Positions 35,089 to 44,723 of a stretch of 64,000 nucleotides of DNA are shown here, piece after piece. The stretch comes from Nitrincola alkalilacustris (GTDB lineage Bacteria > Pseudomonadota > Gammaproteobacteria > Pseudomonadales > Balneatricaceae): the NCBI RefSeq assembly GCF_008973755.1, contig NZ_WBOM01000007.1, forward strand, positions 62,001 to 126,000, given 5' to 3'. The notes beneath the pieces were generated by a model, which saw only the letters and a program-made list of their open reading frames with translations, searched no databases and was not told where the DNA came from. Each line of letters starts with the position of its first letter. Within the stretch, counting starts at the first letter, position 1. The translations under genes and the position numbers were made by a program.

Positions 35089-37110
35089 ATGTCTGCAATT
35101 TATCACGATACTATTCAGAGTCTATATATTGCGTATTATGGCCGTCCTGCTGATCCTGCAGGCTTGCTCTTTTGGGCCGATCGTCTTGATCAGGCTGATG
35201 GTGACCTGACTCTGATGCTGGATGCCTTTGCCACGTCGGCTGAGTCTCTGTTGCTCTTTGGTAATATCCCGACCGCGGATGATCAGGTAGTCGCTATCTA
35301 TCTGAACCTGTTTGGCCGCGCACCTGAGGCCGAGGGACTGGCTTTCTGGAGCGCTCAGCTGTCCAGTGGTGAGCGCAGCCTGCAGAGTATTGCTCTGGTA
35401 ATCCTCGAAGGCGCGCAGGGCATAGATGCTGAGGTGATCAATATCAAGCTTCAGGTTGCCAATGCGTTCACACAAAGGGTGGCCGATGAGGGCTTGGTCT
35501 ATAACACACCTCAGGCTGCTGCTGTGGCTCGTGTGCTGCTGGATCAGGTATCGGCCAATAATCTGACAGACAGTACCCTGAGTACACTACTGGCAAAAGT
35601 GGAGATCTATACCCAGGCCGCCAATAAAGCCTCATCCGATCCAGATCTCTTTTCGCAGATCGGTAATGATCTGAGTGAGCAGATCGAATTTATTGAAGGT
35701 ACTGATGAGCCATCTCCTGCACCGACACCGGCACCGCCGCTGCCGCTGCCTGTGAGTTTCAGTGTAACCGAGAGCAGCAATCAATCTGGTGTCTGGATGG
35801 TTGCAACCACTTTTGGCAAGGTTGTGCTGAGTGAGGGGGTGGAAAAGGGTACAGCTGTTTACATCTTTACCCCTGCCACTGGCTCACCTGTCTTGGTGGA
35901 AAAAAGCAAGATCAGCAGTCTGGTTGTGAATGATATTGAGCTGTCTGGCAATATTGCACTGCTGAACGGCATGCTGGTCAGTGGTACTGGCTCAGTTGCA
36001 GCAACGGGGGCTGGTCTGTTTGATTACCACCAGTCGCTTGATCTTTCTGGCCTGAAAACACAGCAGGTTGTTGCGCACTTCGGCGATGGTGCTTTGAATC
36101 AGTTTACGTTTATGCATTATGGTGAGTCTGAGCACGATTTCGGGCAGGCGGTATGGGAGATCAATGCTAACAACATGATCATTGCCCTGAATCCCGGTGT
36201 GATTCAGGGGCGTTTGGTCAAAGGGGCTGGCGAACTGATATTGATTGCGGGTGCAGATGAGCAGTCCCTGTTTATGCAGGTTAATATTGAGGGGCTGAGA
36301 AGTCTGTATATCTCTAATGAAGCTAACAGCGGAACCCTGATCTTCTCGGATACCAGCCGAATTTTTCTTAACAAGGATGGTTCAAGCATTCAGACGAATG
36401 GAACAGTCGATTTTTCGCTGATCAAGGCAGAGCAGCTGCAGGCCACGAGCCTGCAAACCTCGAGTAATATGGGTGGGCAGCATCAAGTCATTCTGACCGC
36501 TGCGCAAGCGGCATCACTGAAGCTTTCGGGCACTGCAGCCCTGGCGATCGTCGGCTCTGATGGCGACCAGTCGATTGATCTGAGCCACTACAGTAATGTT
36601 TATCAGACCAATGTCATTGAAGCCGGGTTGGGGGCTGATACCCTCTTCTTATATCATGGCCAGGATATCCGGGATGAGATAGTGATCAAGGGTGGAGTGC
36701 TTGCTGCCACTATTCAGCTGACCCTCAATACATATGACGAAAATGGTGACAACGATACGACAGAGCTGTTGAACGCCACAGAGTGGACTCTGGCAGACTC
36801 CTTTTTCAGCCTTGAGGGCGGAACCTGGGATATCATCCATCACTTCAACATCAACGATGACAAGCTGGTACTGGGTACTACTCTTATTGATAACCAGGGC
36901 ATCATCACCCTTGATGAGAATCTCAGCTTTGCCGAGCGCGCCTATGCGGTTGCTGATCTGATCGCGACCGATAGCACGATTGCAGCCTTCATTTATGACG
37001 GTGATACTTTTATTTTCCGGGGAGATGGACAAGCGGGTATCCAGAGCAGCGATATTTTCCTGCAACTGGTTGGTGTGCAGCTGAGCAGCCTTGATGGCCT
37101 GTTTATCTGA
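35089..37110 (+). CDS. DUF4214 surface protein with long beta-rich region and RTX-like tail
   Basis: 673 residues. Residues 1-115 are DUF4214 (SLYIAYYGRPADPAGLLFWA; FGRAPEAEGLAFWSA; ALVILEGAQG). A proline-rich linker PSPAPTPAPPLPLPV near 212 leads to a beta-rich, acidic region, and the C-terminus has DTFIFRGDGQAGIQSSDIFL then LVGVQLSSLDGLFI, the usual tail of type I-exported adhesins. No cysteine visible and no Sec signal. The upstream spacer is AT-rich (about 34965-35085) with a modest GGATG site. A probable adhesin or matrix protein; ligand unknown. Confidence 0.85.
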   Translation: MSAIYHDTIQSLYIAYYGRPADPAGLLFWADRLDQADGDLTLMLDAFATSAESLLLFGNIPTADDQVVAIYLNLFGRAPEAEGLAFWSAQLSSGERSLQSIALVILEGAQGIDAEVINIKLQVANAFTQRVADEGLVYNTPQAAAVARVLLDQVSANNLTDSTLSTLLAKVEIYTQAANKASSDPDLFSQIGNDLSEQIEFIEGTDEPSPAPTPAPPLPLPVSFSVTESSNQSGVWMVATTFGKVVLSEGVEKGTAVYIFTPATGSPVLVEKSKISSLVVNDIELSGNIALLNGMLVSGTGSVAATGAGLFDYHQSLDLSGLKTQQVVAHFGDGALNQFTFMHYGESEHDFGQAVWEINANNMIIALNPGVIQGRLVKGAGELILIAGADEQSLFMQVNIEGLRSLYISNEANSGTLIFSDTSRIFLNKDGSSIQTNGTVDFSLIKAEQLQATSLQTSSNMGGQHQVILTAAQAASLKLSGTAALAIVGSDGDQSIDLSHYSNVYQTNVIEAGLGADTLFLYHGQDIRDEIVIKGGVLAATIQLTLNTYDENGDNDTTELLNATEWTLADSFFSLEGGTWDIIHHFNINDDKLVLGTTLIDNQGIITLDENLSFAERAYAVADLIATDSTIAAFIYDGDTFIFRGDGQAGIQSSDIFLQLVGVQLSSLDGLFI

Positions 37111-37141
37111 GATAGATTGAGTGGTTAGAGATTGGGGTCAG

Positions 37142-37182
37142 ATAGATTGGGGTCAGAGTCTGCGACTCTGACCCCAATCTAT
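37142..37182. repeat. REP-like palindrome, TGC loop, between convergent genes
   Basis: 19-bp perfect arms around TGC, between two convergent DUF4214 genes (stops at 37110 and 37193). The left flank (from about 37111) has an unmatched GAGATTGGGGTCA iteration; the right flank continues ATACCAATCTATC, so the outer arms have diverged. Confidence 0.92.
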
Positions 37183-37192
37183 ACCAATCTAT

Positions 37193-40100
37193 CTAGAACG
37201 CCAACTCTATGCTGGCTCCACTGCCGAGCAACTGGATGGTGTCGCCCTCGTTGGAGATCTCCTGCAGCATAAGCTCATACAGGTCGCGCATACCGGGCAG
37301 GTCATTTGTGGTGGTGATGTCGTTCAACCAGTCGCGGGCAAAGGATTCGTCCGCCGCATCGTAGGTCACCAGCAGATTTCCGTCACTCATGGGGTCCTGC
37401 AGCCAGGTAAAGAGGCGGGCAGCATCCAGTTTGGCGCCGATCACAGCCTGATCCTCATTCTGGGCACCGAGCAGTATATCCAGCATGATAGTGGCGGCGC
37501 TGCTCGGGCGGCCGTCGGGATAGGCTCCCTGCGTGAAGGCATCGGCATAGAACTGCTTGCCTCCGCTCTCGGCTTCGCGGCCAAAAAGTGCAAAGTAGAT
37601 ATTGTCGATAAACGGCTCAATATTGTCTGCCGTGATCTCGCCATACAGGCGCAGAGACTCTTCCGATCCGGCAAAGGCTTCGATGATGGCGCGAGGGTTG
37701 CCATCCGCTGCATCCAGGTGCTGCATCCAGTAAGTCAACCCTGGCGCATCTGCCGGGCGCTGGTAATAAGCCATGTAGAGCGTCTGGATAAGGTCTTGCT
37801 GGCCGTTGCTGAGAAAGGCCGGCGCACCGGGGTCCAAGATCATGCCATTGGCGCTGCCGCTAGCGTCGAACTCGCCACCATCGGTCAGGCTGAAGTCCAG
37901 ACGAATCTTGTCACCCTCCAGCACTACACGACCGCCATGCTCCTTGCTGGCCAGATTGACCCACTCGTTCAGGTTATTCTGCTTGAAATAGCCGTTGGTA
38001 CTCACCTTGCCTTCAACATATAGGGAAAAGTTCTCAGTTATGCCTGGTGCGTTGACCTGAGCATCAAACGAGATCATACCAACCGACATTTTCAGGTTAT
38101 CCGGAGCATCAAAGGGTTTATCCAGCTGCAATACATTACTGAACTGTACCGTATCGTTGCTCACCTTGCCCTCATTACCGCCACCAACCAGTGTGATGAA
38201 CACAGATGGAGCCATGGGTTCTGTCGAAGGGGTCGGGGTGAAGAGGAAGGGCACGGAGGCAACCGATTGCTGCAGATGATCCGGAATACCATCACCGTTG
38301 CCATCGCCAACACCACTACCATCCGGATTGGGGACGGGGATTACTTCCGGCTCCGGTTCGGGAGAGCTGGGAGGATTGCTGATCTGAAGTGTCACTGTGC
38401 TCGTGGCTTTACCACCCTGCCCATCGGTCAGTTCCAGCTCAAAGCTGCGCTGGCCTGCCGTTGTGGTGCGATAGGCCAGGCTCTGTAGCAGCACGCTGGC
38501 GATGGCTGGTGTTGCATCCTCATTCAGCGTGATGACTAGATTGTGTCCACCCTGACCGTCATCAGTGGCGCTGACGCTGCCGATCTCGGTGCCATTGTGG
38601 AACACCTTGTCGTCAGCCTTAATTGCGGTATCAGCACTGCCGGCATCGACACCCGATTTGATACTGCTGCCGCCAAACAGGAAGTTGCCATCGGCAGTAC
38701 CGGACTGAGTCGTGGCAGTGAGCGTGCCATTGTTGAAGTTGGGGGAGTCGACGTCGGCCACGGCTGCGTCACTGCCCTGATCCAACAGCAGTGTCTGGCC
38801 GGTCCTGCCGCTGCCGCTGTCACCATCCAACTGGCTGATGACTGGCGCATCATTGGTGCCATTGATGGTCAGCGTGAGTGTTTGATCCACGCTGCCTTTG
38901 CCATCGCTGGCGGTCAGGGTGTATTCGAATACCAGCTTTTGCCCTGCGCCAAGGTAGTTGAAGGCTTCACTGCCGGAGTTAAAGGTCCAGTTCAGCGTGC
39001 CGGTGGTGGAGCTGCTATTAATCACCGGGTTGCCAGACAGACTGAGCATCGCTTGCAGGTCGGCCAGCTCAGGCTGATCCGGGTGAGCAGGCAGGTCGCT
39101 GTTGTCTGAGTCCTTATAGGTCACGTCCAGTGATGTCACGGATACGCTGACTTCATCCGCTTCGTCGTCATCGGTCAGCGGCATGCTGCCACTGCTGGTG
39201 AGACCGGCATCAGTTTCGGTCATGATAAAGCTGGAGGAGAGGTTGGCCGAGTACTCCATTGCACCGGGGACGATGCTCTGCACCCAGTCACTGTTACGCT
39301 GACTGCCGTTTGTGACATCGGCGCCATACTGAGTGGCTGTGGCGGTAAATCCGGTACCGGCGATACCGGCATCATAGAAGTCATAGCCAAGGAAGATTAC
39401 ATAGCCACCACCATACTGGATAACGGCGACGGTAGCGTTTTCGTCCGTACCGTAGATGGGGGTAAAGTTGGCAACGCTGCCACGTCCGATCGCATCGGTG
39501 GCACTCAGGTTAGGCAAAGAGGCCGGGCCATCGGCAAAGGGAGTGCCTGCAGCGTTGGCTGCATTGAAATCCCAACTGCTGCCGTACTCGGTGGTCAGGT
39601 CCCAGTTGAATATCAGGTTAAGGAATTCGGTATCTTTGCTCCCGGCAGTGCCGGTCATCATCATGACACCGCCGCTATTGACCCAGTCCTTCAGCGAATC
39701 CCGGGCACTGATCGGCAGAAAGTCCTCATCCGCCGGGTTGGCAAAACCAGCCTCCATATCGGTCATGAAGAAGAAGCCACTGGCGTCCAGCTTGTCGGCA
39801 AAATCGGCATCGGTGAAGTTCTGGATCGAGGTATCCAGCGTATAGTCGGCATTGTTATTGATCTGATACTGGATGATGCTGGCCAGGTTAGCGCTTTCAT
39901 TACCGTTGCCGGGGGTGGCATCGTTGCCGTTCATGTTTGGCTGGCTGAATATGGACACCTGGGTTATTGTCTCAGGCGCCCCGAAGCCGGGCAGGTTGTT
40001 GGCTGGATCATTGAAGTCGATCACAAGATTGTTTCTGACCGCGCCAAGTACATCGGCTGCTACAGTGTCGGTGAAATAGGAGTCAGTGAAGGCAACGGTC

Positions 40101-40837
40101 AGGTTACTGATGTCGTCAGCATCGGCATGATTAGTTGCATTGCCAGTCAGCGTCAGGGTTGCTGTGGTATCGCTGGTGCGGATCAATACGGCTGTCAGGC
40201 CAGCAGGGACATTACTTACAAGCCCTGACCAATCGTCACCGTTTGTACCGGTGAAGGTATCGCCCAGCAGGGTGAGAGTGATAACGGTATCGATCGAGCC
40301 ATCATTATCGGCGCTCTCCTCGAAGACGCTGCTGCTGTAGGCGAGCAGAGGCCAGCTTTCACCGGCGGCGAGGGGCATGGTGGTGGCGGGGTAGGCCTGC
40401 AGGTCAGCTACATCAGTCACCAATGCATTATCTGGCACGTAGCTAAATGAGTCGCCGTAATTGTAACCGGCAGCATTGGATATGAAGTAACCTAACTCGT
40501 CATGCCCTTCATAAAAGAAGCCCTGATCATCGAGTGCCCATACCGTTCCCCAGTCAGACACACTACGGACAAAGGTGCCATCGGCTTCAAACAGATCAAG
40601 GCGAACCGTGTGGCCGCTCGGGTTATTGACTGAGGGGGCCGATGCAGTGTCAACAAACATCACATAGCGGTCATTGTCAGTACCCCAGTCGACATTTTGT
40701 AGTGGTCCCACCTCATTGGCCAGAAAAATGTTCTGGAAGTTGGTGAGATCGAACAGACCGTCTGCTTCAGGGTAGGCAGGGTTACGTTGTACATCGAAAG
40801 CCTGTGCTGCACCGAACTTTCCATCGAACAAAGACAT
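37193..40837 (-). CDS. Large DUF4214 surface protein with VCBS and choice-of-anchor U domains
   Basis: 1214 residues from the ATG at 40837, preceded by GGAG with good spacing; the longer open frame from 40867 adds a cysteine-containing start without family support. Residues 1-170 are unassigned, about 270-530 include a surface domain with VIQYGGGYVIFLGYDFYDAG, then a VCBS/cadherin-like repeat ending LTLTINGTNDAPVIS near 650, a choice-of-anchor U region near 860-1010, and DUF4214 at the C-terminus (TLYMAYYQRPADAPGLTYWM near 1025). DUF4214 is thus C-terminal here and N-terminal in the other five. Ends SGASIELAF. No cysteine seen. A probable type I-exported adhesin. Confidence 0.82.
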   Translation of the reverse strand: MSLFDGKFGAAQAFDVQRNPAYPEADGLFDLTNFQNIFLANEVGPLQNVDWGTDNDRYVMFVDTASAPSVNNPSGHTVRLDLFEADGTFVRSVSDWGTVWALDDQGFFYEGHDELGYFISNAAGYNYGDSFSYVPDNALVTDVADLQAYPATTMPLAAGESWPLLAYSSSVFEESADNDGSIDTVITLTLLGDTFTGTNGDDWSGLVSNVPAGLTAVLIRTSDTTATLTLTGNATNHADADDISNLTVAFTDSYFTDTVAADVLGAVRNNLVIDFNDPANNLPGFGAPETITQVSIFSQPNMNGNDATPGNGNESANLASIIQYQINNNADYTLDTSIQNFTDADFADKLDASGFFFMTDMEAGFANPADEDFLPISARDSLKDWVNSGGVMMMTGTAGSKDTEFLNLIFNWDLTTEYGSSWDFNAANAAGTPFADGPASLPNLSATDAIGRGSVANFTPIYGTDENATVAVIQYGGGYVIFLGYDFYDAGIAGTGFTATATQYGADVTNGSQRNSDWVQSIVPGAMEYSANLSSSFIMTETDAGLTSSGSMPLTDDDEADEVSVSVTSLDVTYKDSDNSDLPAHPDQPELADLQAMLSLSGNPVINSSSTTGTLNWTFNSGSEAFNYLGAGQKLVFEYTLTASDGKGSVDQTLTLTINGTNDAPVISQLDGDSGSGRTGQTLLLDQGSDAAVADVDSPNFNNGTLTATTQSGTADGNFLFGGSSIKSGVDAGSADTAIKADDKVFHNGTEIGSVSATDDGQGGHNLVITLNEDATPAIASVLLQSLAYRTTTAGQRSFELELTDGQGGKATSTVTLQISNPPSSPEPEPEVIPVPNPDGSGVGDGNGDGIPDHLQQSVASVPFLFTPTPSTEPMAPSVFITLVGGGNEGKVSNDTVQFSNVLQLDKPFDAPDNLKMSVGMISFDAQVNAPGITENFSLYVEGKVSTNGYFKQNNLNEWVNLASKEHGGRVVLEGDKIRLDFSLTDGGEFDASGSANGMILDPGAPAFLSNGQQDLIQTLYMAYYQRPADAPGLTYWMQHLDAADGNPRAIIEAFAGSEESLRLYGEITADNIEPFIDNIYFALFGREAESGGKQFYADAFTQGAYPDGRPSSAATIMLDILLGAQNEDQAVIGAKLDAARLFTWLQDPMSDGNLLVTYDAADESFARDWLNDITTTNDLPGMRDLYELMLQEISNEGDTIQLLGSGASIELAF

Positions 40838-40992
40838 AGAAGGACTCCATTTAGGCTGGCAGATCACCCCTGAGTAAAGCAGATGACAGAGCCTGATTTC
40901 ACTCTAGGTGAATAAATTAGGTTATTCTTAATATACGCAATGCTATATCACTTGGCTCTATATAAGTATGAGCAGGATCAAAAAACCTCACA

Positions 40993-41049
40993 AGAGATTG
41001 AAAGATTGGGGTCAGAGTCGCAGACTCTGACCCCAATCTTTCAATCTCT
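40993..41049. repeat. REP-like palindrome, GCA loop, 27-bp arms
   Basis: Perfect 27-bp arms with a private outer sequence AGAGATTGAAAGATT. Situated 40 bp before the start of the DUF4214 paralog at 41090; an extra half core (CTGACCCCACTGACC) follows on the right. Confidence 0.93.
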
Positions 41050-41089
41050 GACCCCACTGACCGTTAGCATCAAAGGAGTGAACTCACAC

Positions 41090-42049
41090 ATGCCAAATAC
41101 AACATCTCTCACCCAGATTCAGAAACTCTATGTTGCCTTCTATGGCCGCCCGGCTGATCCGGCAGGTCAGGTCTATTGGGCTCAGCAGCTTGATACGGCA
41201 CAGGGTAGTCTGCAGCGGATCATTGATGCTTTTGCCAATTCTGTTGAATATGCCATGCGCTTTGAGCAACTGGATACCGAAACGCTGGTGAGCAATCTTT
41301 ACCGCCAGGCGTTCGGTCGTGATGCCGAAGAGGCCGGCCTCAGCTATTGGGTGGGCCAGTTGCAAAGCGGTGCGGTGAGTATTGGTCAATTGGCGCTGGC
41401 GATCCTTGAAGGTGCGCAAAATCAGGATCTGGCTGTGGTTGAGCAGCGCCTGTCGATGGCACAGCGGTTTACTGATGCGGCTGAGCAGCAGGGGCTGGGG
41501 TATGGTGATCTGCAAATACCTGCTGCGGTGGCACTGCTACAGGCGGTCAATCAAGACACGCCGGTTGACACGATCGATCTTACCGAGTTGTGGCAGCATT
41601 TCGCAGCATTCTCTGATCCACTGCCCTATGACCCAGACTGGAGCCCAGAGCTGAGCCCTGCCGGTTTTGAGCTGTGGTTCCTGACTCAGAGCGCGCTGTC
41701 CAGGCAGGGGCTGGACACTTTGTACAGCGTCGAAACGCTTGAGCAGGTGTCGGATAATCTGGCGCTGAATGGCACGAATCTGCGTGATACCTTTGCACTT
41801 ATCCGTCCGCTGATAACCGATACGGGAACATCTGAAGAAATTTATGCACGGGTGCTCGACTCTGTTATCGACATATTGAACTCACCCCCACTGGTTGAGT
41901 CTGAGTTACTGTCTGCGGTGATCCTGCAATTTCAGGATAATGATGACGATCCGGCATGGACCGATGATGAACATTTCGATACTGTCGGTCTGGTTGAGAT
42001 ATCAGGCGGGGCTGCAATCCATGAAGTCGGTGGCGATTTCTGGCTGTAG
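41090..42049 (+). CDS. DUF4214 protein, putative type I secretion substrate (paralog 3)
   Basis: 319 residues from the ATG at 41090, preceded by AAAGGAG; the frame extends upstream to 40940 but that part translates the palindrome. DUF4214 at 1-110 (LYVAFYGRPADPAGQVYWAQ; FGRDAEEAGLSYW; ALAILEGAQN), then an acidic helical half like the paralogs at 13316 and 14386. No cysteine, no Sec signal, tail VGGDFWL. It heads a small cluster with two SapC genes, mirroring the S-layer-like gene followed by SapC at 24.6-28 kb. Confidence 0.85.
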   Translation: MPNTTSLTQIQKLYVAFYGRPADPAGQVYWAQQLDTAQGSLQRIIDAFANSVEYAMRFEQLDTETLVSNLYRQAFGRDAEEAGLSYWVGQLQSGAVSIGQLALAILEGAQNQDLAVVEQRLSMAQRFTDAAEQQGLGYGDLQIPAAVALLQAVNQDTPVDTIDLTELWQHFAAFSDPLPYDPDWSPELSPAGFELWFLTQSALSRQGLDTLYSVETLEQVSDNLALNGTNLRDTFALIRPLITDTGTSEEIYARVLDSVIDILNSPPLVESELLSAVILQFQDNDDDPAWTDDEHFDTVGLVEISGGAAIHEVGGDFWL

Positions 42050-42096
42050 TGTTATGTAGTGTTGTGTAGTGCGGCTGCAGTTTGCAGAGGAGTTGT

Positions 42097-42110
42097 GACT
42101 CTGACCCCAA
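42097..42110. repeat. Half copy of the REP-like core
   Basis: GACTCTGACCCCAA without its partner arm, between the DUF4214 gene and the SapC gene. Confidence 0.7.
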
Positions 42111-42142
42111 ACTCTCAAACTCTATTTACATGGGTATTATTG

Positions 42143-42910
42143 ATGACGTTGTTGGTTGCTGTTTCAAAGGTTGAACATCTGAATAAGTGCTGGAATCGCT
42201 ATGCTGATTATCAGTTTGCCGCCGGGGATGCTGTGGCTCCTCTGGTGGTGGCTGAGATGTCGCGTGCTGCCGTTCATTTGCCGATTGCGTTTATTGCGCA
42301 GGGTGAAGAGTTTGTGCCGGTAGCGCTCCAGGGGTTGGCGCCGGGTAAGAATCTGCTGGTGGCTCCGGACGGGCGCTGGTTGGCTGGCTATACTCCTTCA
42401 CTCTATCGCAGCTATCCCTTCCAACTGGCCACCGCCGAAGATGGACAGATGGTGCTGTGTGTCGATCAGGACTCCGGTCTGGTGGTGGATGGCACCGAGG
42501 GTGAGCCGTTTTTTGAAGGTGATGCGCCATCCAAAAGTGTCAGTGATGTGCTGGAGTTTCTGAAGCAGACTCATGCAAGCCGGTTGGCTACCTCGCGCAT
42601 TTGCCAGGTATTGCAGAAGCATGACCTTTTCGAGCCTTGGCCAATTACGCTTAAAGATGGCGATAAAGAGCAGAAGGTTGAAGGGTTGTTCAGAATTAAT
42701 GAAACGGTATTGAGCGCTCTGTCCCCAGACGCGTTGGCTGAAGTACGCGACGCCGGAGCGTTAGTGATTACTTACTGTCAGTTGTTGTCGATGCAGCACC
42801 TGAACATGCTGGCTGAGCTGGCCAGAGTACGCAGTCATGCTGATATCACCAGGGATGAAGAGCTGAATCTCGATTTCCTGAACAAGAGCGATACCCTGAC
42901 CTTCAACTGA
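42143..42910 (+). CDS. SapC family protein (paralog 2)
   Basis: 255 residues from the ATG at 42143; the open frame begins earlier (42059) but that part translates repeat-derived sequence. The SapC pattern is clear: HLPIAFIAQGEEFVPVALQG near 46-65, GRWLAGYTPSLYRSYPFQL near 80-98 and a helical C-terminal half. The ribosome-binding site is weak, so expression may rely on coupling to the DUF4214 gene 93 bp upstream. Role in surface-protein export inferred from context only. Confidence 0.85.
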   Translation: MTLLVAVSKVEHLNKCWNRYADYQFAAGDAVAPLVVAEMSRAAVHLPIAFIAQGEEFVPVALQGLAPGKNLLVAPDGRWLAGYTPSLYRSYPFQLATAEDGQMVLCVDQDSGLVVDGTEGEPFFEGDAPSKSVSDVLEFLKQTHASRLATSRICQVLQKHDLFEPWPITLKDGDKEQKVEGLFRINETVLSALSPDALAEVRDAGALVITYCQLLSMQHLNMLAELARVRSHADITRDEELNLDFLNKSDTLTFN

Positions 42911-43004
42911 TGGGGTGGTTGAAATAAGCGTTGTTGCCCCGATCTACTCATTAATGACTAAACGAACAGGCCATAATGAATGGATGGTCTGTAACAGGGG
43001 CACT

Positions 43005-43667
43005 ATGAACATGGCAGATGATACTGCAGAGACCACCTACCCGGTCAGCAAACAACTTAACATCACCTTCAGCCCTTATGAGGATCGCTTGATTCTGCAG
43101 GCTGATCGCGGGCCACATGGCCGGCTTTGTCTGTTGTTGACGCGCCGGATGGTGATGTTGGTTTTACAGCAGTTGCTGAATAAGCTGCCAGAGATGTCCG
43201 ATCTGGATAAAACGCCCAGCCAGTACTGGCAGGATGTGCTGAAAATGTCGCATCAGCAGGCAATGGATTCCAAGCGGGAGAACGATGAGACAGCCAGAGA
43301 GGCAGCATCCGGCTCGCCTGAGACCACATCTACGCAGACTGAACCTGCCACTCACACATCTGACACTGATAAATCAGCTATGCCCGACAGCCCCCCTCTT
43401 TATCTTGCAACCGAGCTGTCACTCAGGCACCAGGATAAGGAGTTGTATCTTGCCTTTAAAGGGTTACCGATCCCCCAGGCCATGACTCACCCTTGTGCCC
43501 ATGAGCCGGTTCTTGCGACGCCACTGCAGGTTGAGCATGTTCATCAGCTGCTTGAGCTGCTGATCAGCAAGGCTCAGGATGCTCATTGGCACCTGCCTGT
43601 TAACCTGCCATGGATGGATAGCGGCCCCGGCCCTAAAGGGGCGGTGTTAACGAGTCAGACCCATTAG
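43005..43667 (+). CDS. Uncharacterised protein in the SapC cluster
   Basis: 220 residues from the ATG at 43005, chosen because AGGGG lies just upstream; in-frame starts at 42954 and 42984 are possible. Two similar beta/helix segments flank a low-complexity, T/S/E-rich linker (about residues 88-135): the first has LNITFSPYEDRLILQADRG and the second has LSLRHQDKELYLAFKGL followed by VEHVHQLLELLISKAQ. I do not recognise the family. Its place between two SapC genes suggests a cytoplasmic accessory role in the same process. Confidence 0.7.
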   Translation: MNMADDTAETTYPVSKQLNITFSPYEDRLILQADRGPHGRLCLLLTRRMVMLVLQQLLNKLPEMSDLDKTPSQYWQDVLKMSHQQAMDSKRENDETAREAASGSPETTSTQTEPATHTSDTDKSAMPDSPPLYLATELSLRHQDKELYLAFKGLPIPQAMTHPCAHEPVLATPLQVEHVHQLLELLISKAQDAHWHLPVNLPWMDSGPGPKGAVLTSQTH

Positions 43668-43787
43668 CCTTGCTTCGGATGCAGGCTGTGTGGCAATGTC
43701 GTATTTTCTATGTGCAATTGTAGTGTTGGAAAGGATGATGCCCTATAATTGGCTGTTTTATATACAACCGGCTGATAACGATACGAT

Positions 43788-44723
43788 ATGAATCTGGTCA
43801 CGTTCTCTGAGCAGTCTGTGCAGCTTTTTTCAACTGATAAGCATGCGGATCTTCGCTTTCATATTGAGACCTCTTTTAATTATGCGCGCGAGTGGCCAAG
43901 TGTCACGATTCATCATCGTGAGGCTGCTTTGCTGGCCGGTGATCTCCCGCTGCTTTTCCTGCGTGATGGATCAGGCAGGCTGCATCTTGTCGTGTTGCTG
44001 CATGATACCAAAAGCTCTCCGATCAACCCTCAGGGGCGTTGGGTCTTGAAGTACACGCCGGCTAAGTTGCGCTTTTATCCTTTTACCTGGGTAAAGCAGG
44101 GCAGCGAATCCAAGCTTGCTGTTTATCATAATGCTCCGCACTTTAAGGGCAAAGGTGAAAAGCTGGTAACATCCAGACACAAGCCGACCCAGCGGATGCG
44201 TTCGATTCTTTCGCATTTACAGCCCGTTCAGGCTGCTTTTGATGAAACTGCCCTGCTACTGGAGGAGCTCAAGGGGCTGGATCTTCTCAAGCCGATGGGG
44301 CTGACATTCAAGGCCGGCGATAAGCAGCAGCAATTGAATGCCCTGATTGTAGATAAAGTGTTATATAAGCAGCATCGTACGATCTCTCCGCGTTTGAGGC
44401 GGTTGCTTCATTTGCATCTGCAAAGTCTGTCTCCGCTGATGGCGGTTCTTGAGCAGAACAGCGTGCCTGAAGAGCCGACGCTGGAGGCTGTTGCCGCTTC
44501 TGGTGATATGAGCGGTGCTGTTGAATTGTTGTTGATGGATGCTTGTCGGAAATACAGTGTAACAGCCGATGAGCTCAAGAGTAGAAAACGTCATGATGAT
44601 ATCAACAAAGCACGCCAGTATCTGGCTCAGGAGAGCGAGTCACAGGGTATTTTGAGTGATATGGCGGCGCATCTTTCACGCCAGCCAGCGACCTTGAAGC
44701 GCTGGCTTTCAGACGCCAGCTGA
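43788..44723 (+). CDS. SapC family protein with DnaA-C-like C-terminal domain (paralog 3)
   Basis: 311 residues. The N-terminal two thirds follow SapC: LLAGDLPLLFLRDGSGRLHL near 45-64, GRWVLKYTPAKLRFYPFTW near 83-101. The last 55 or so residues differ from the other two paralogs: YSVTADELKSRKRHDDINKA then RQYLAQES and AAHLSRQPATLKRW. These resemble the C-terminal DnaA box-binding helix-turn-helix domain in spacing and key positions (LKSRKR, ARQ, final TLKRW in place of TTVLHA). A DNA-binding SapC fusion would be unusual and could be a regulator. A terminator follows. Confidence 0.78.
   Translation: MNLVTFSEQSVQLFSTDKHADLRFHIETSFNYAREWPSVTIHHREAALLAGDLPLLFLRDGSGRLHLVVLLHDTKSSPINPQGRWVLKYTPAKLRFYPFTWVKQGSESKLAVYHNAPHFKGKGEKLVTSRHKPTQRMRSILSHLQPVQAAFDETALLLEELKGLDLLKPMGLTFKAGDKQQQLNALIVDKVLYKQHRTISPRLRRLLHLHLQSLSPLMAVLEQNSVPEEPTLEAVAASGDMSGAVELLLMDACRKYSVTADELKSRKRHDDINKARQYLAQESESQGILSDMAAHLSRQPATLKRWLSDAS

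Noticed and set aside
40940-41089. Longer N-terminus for the DUF4214 protein at 41090
   Set aside because: The extra residues are a translation of the palindrome; AAAGGAG precedes the ATG at 41090.
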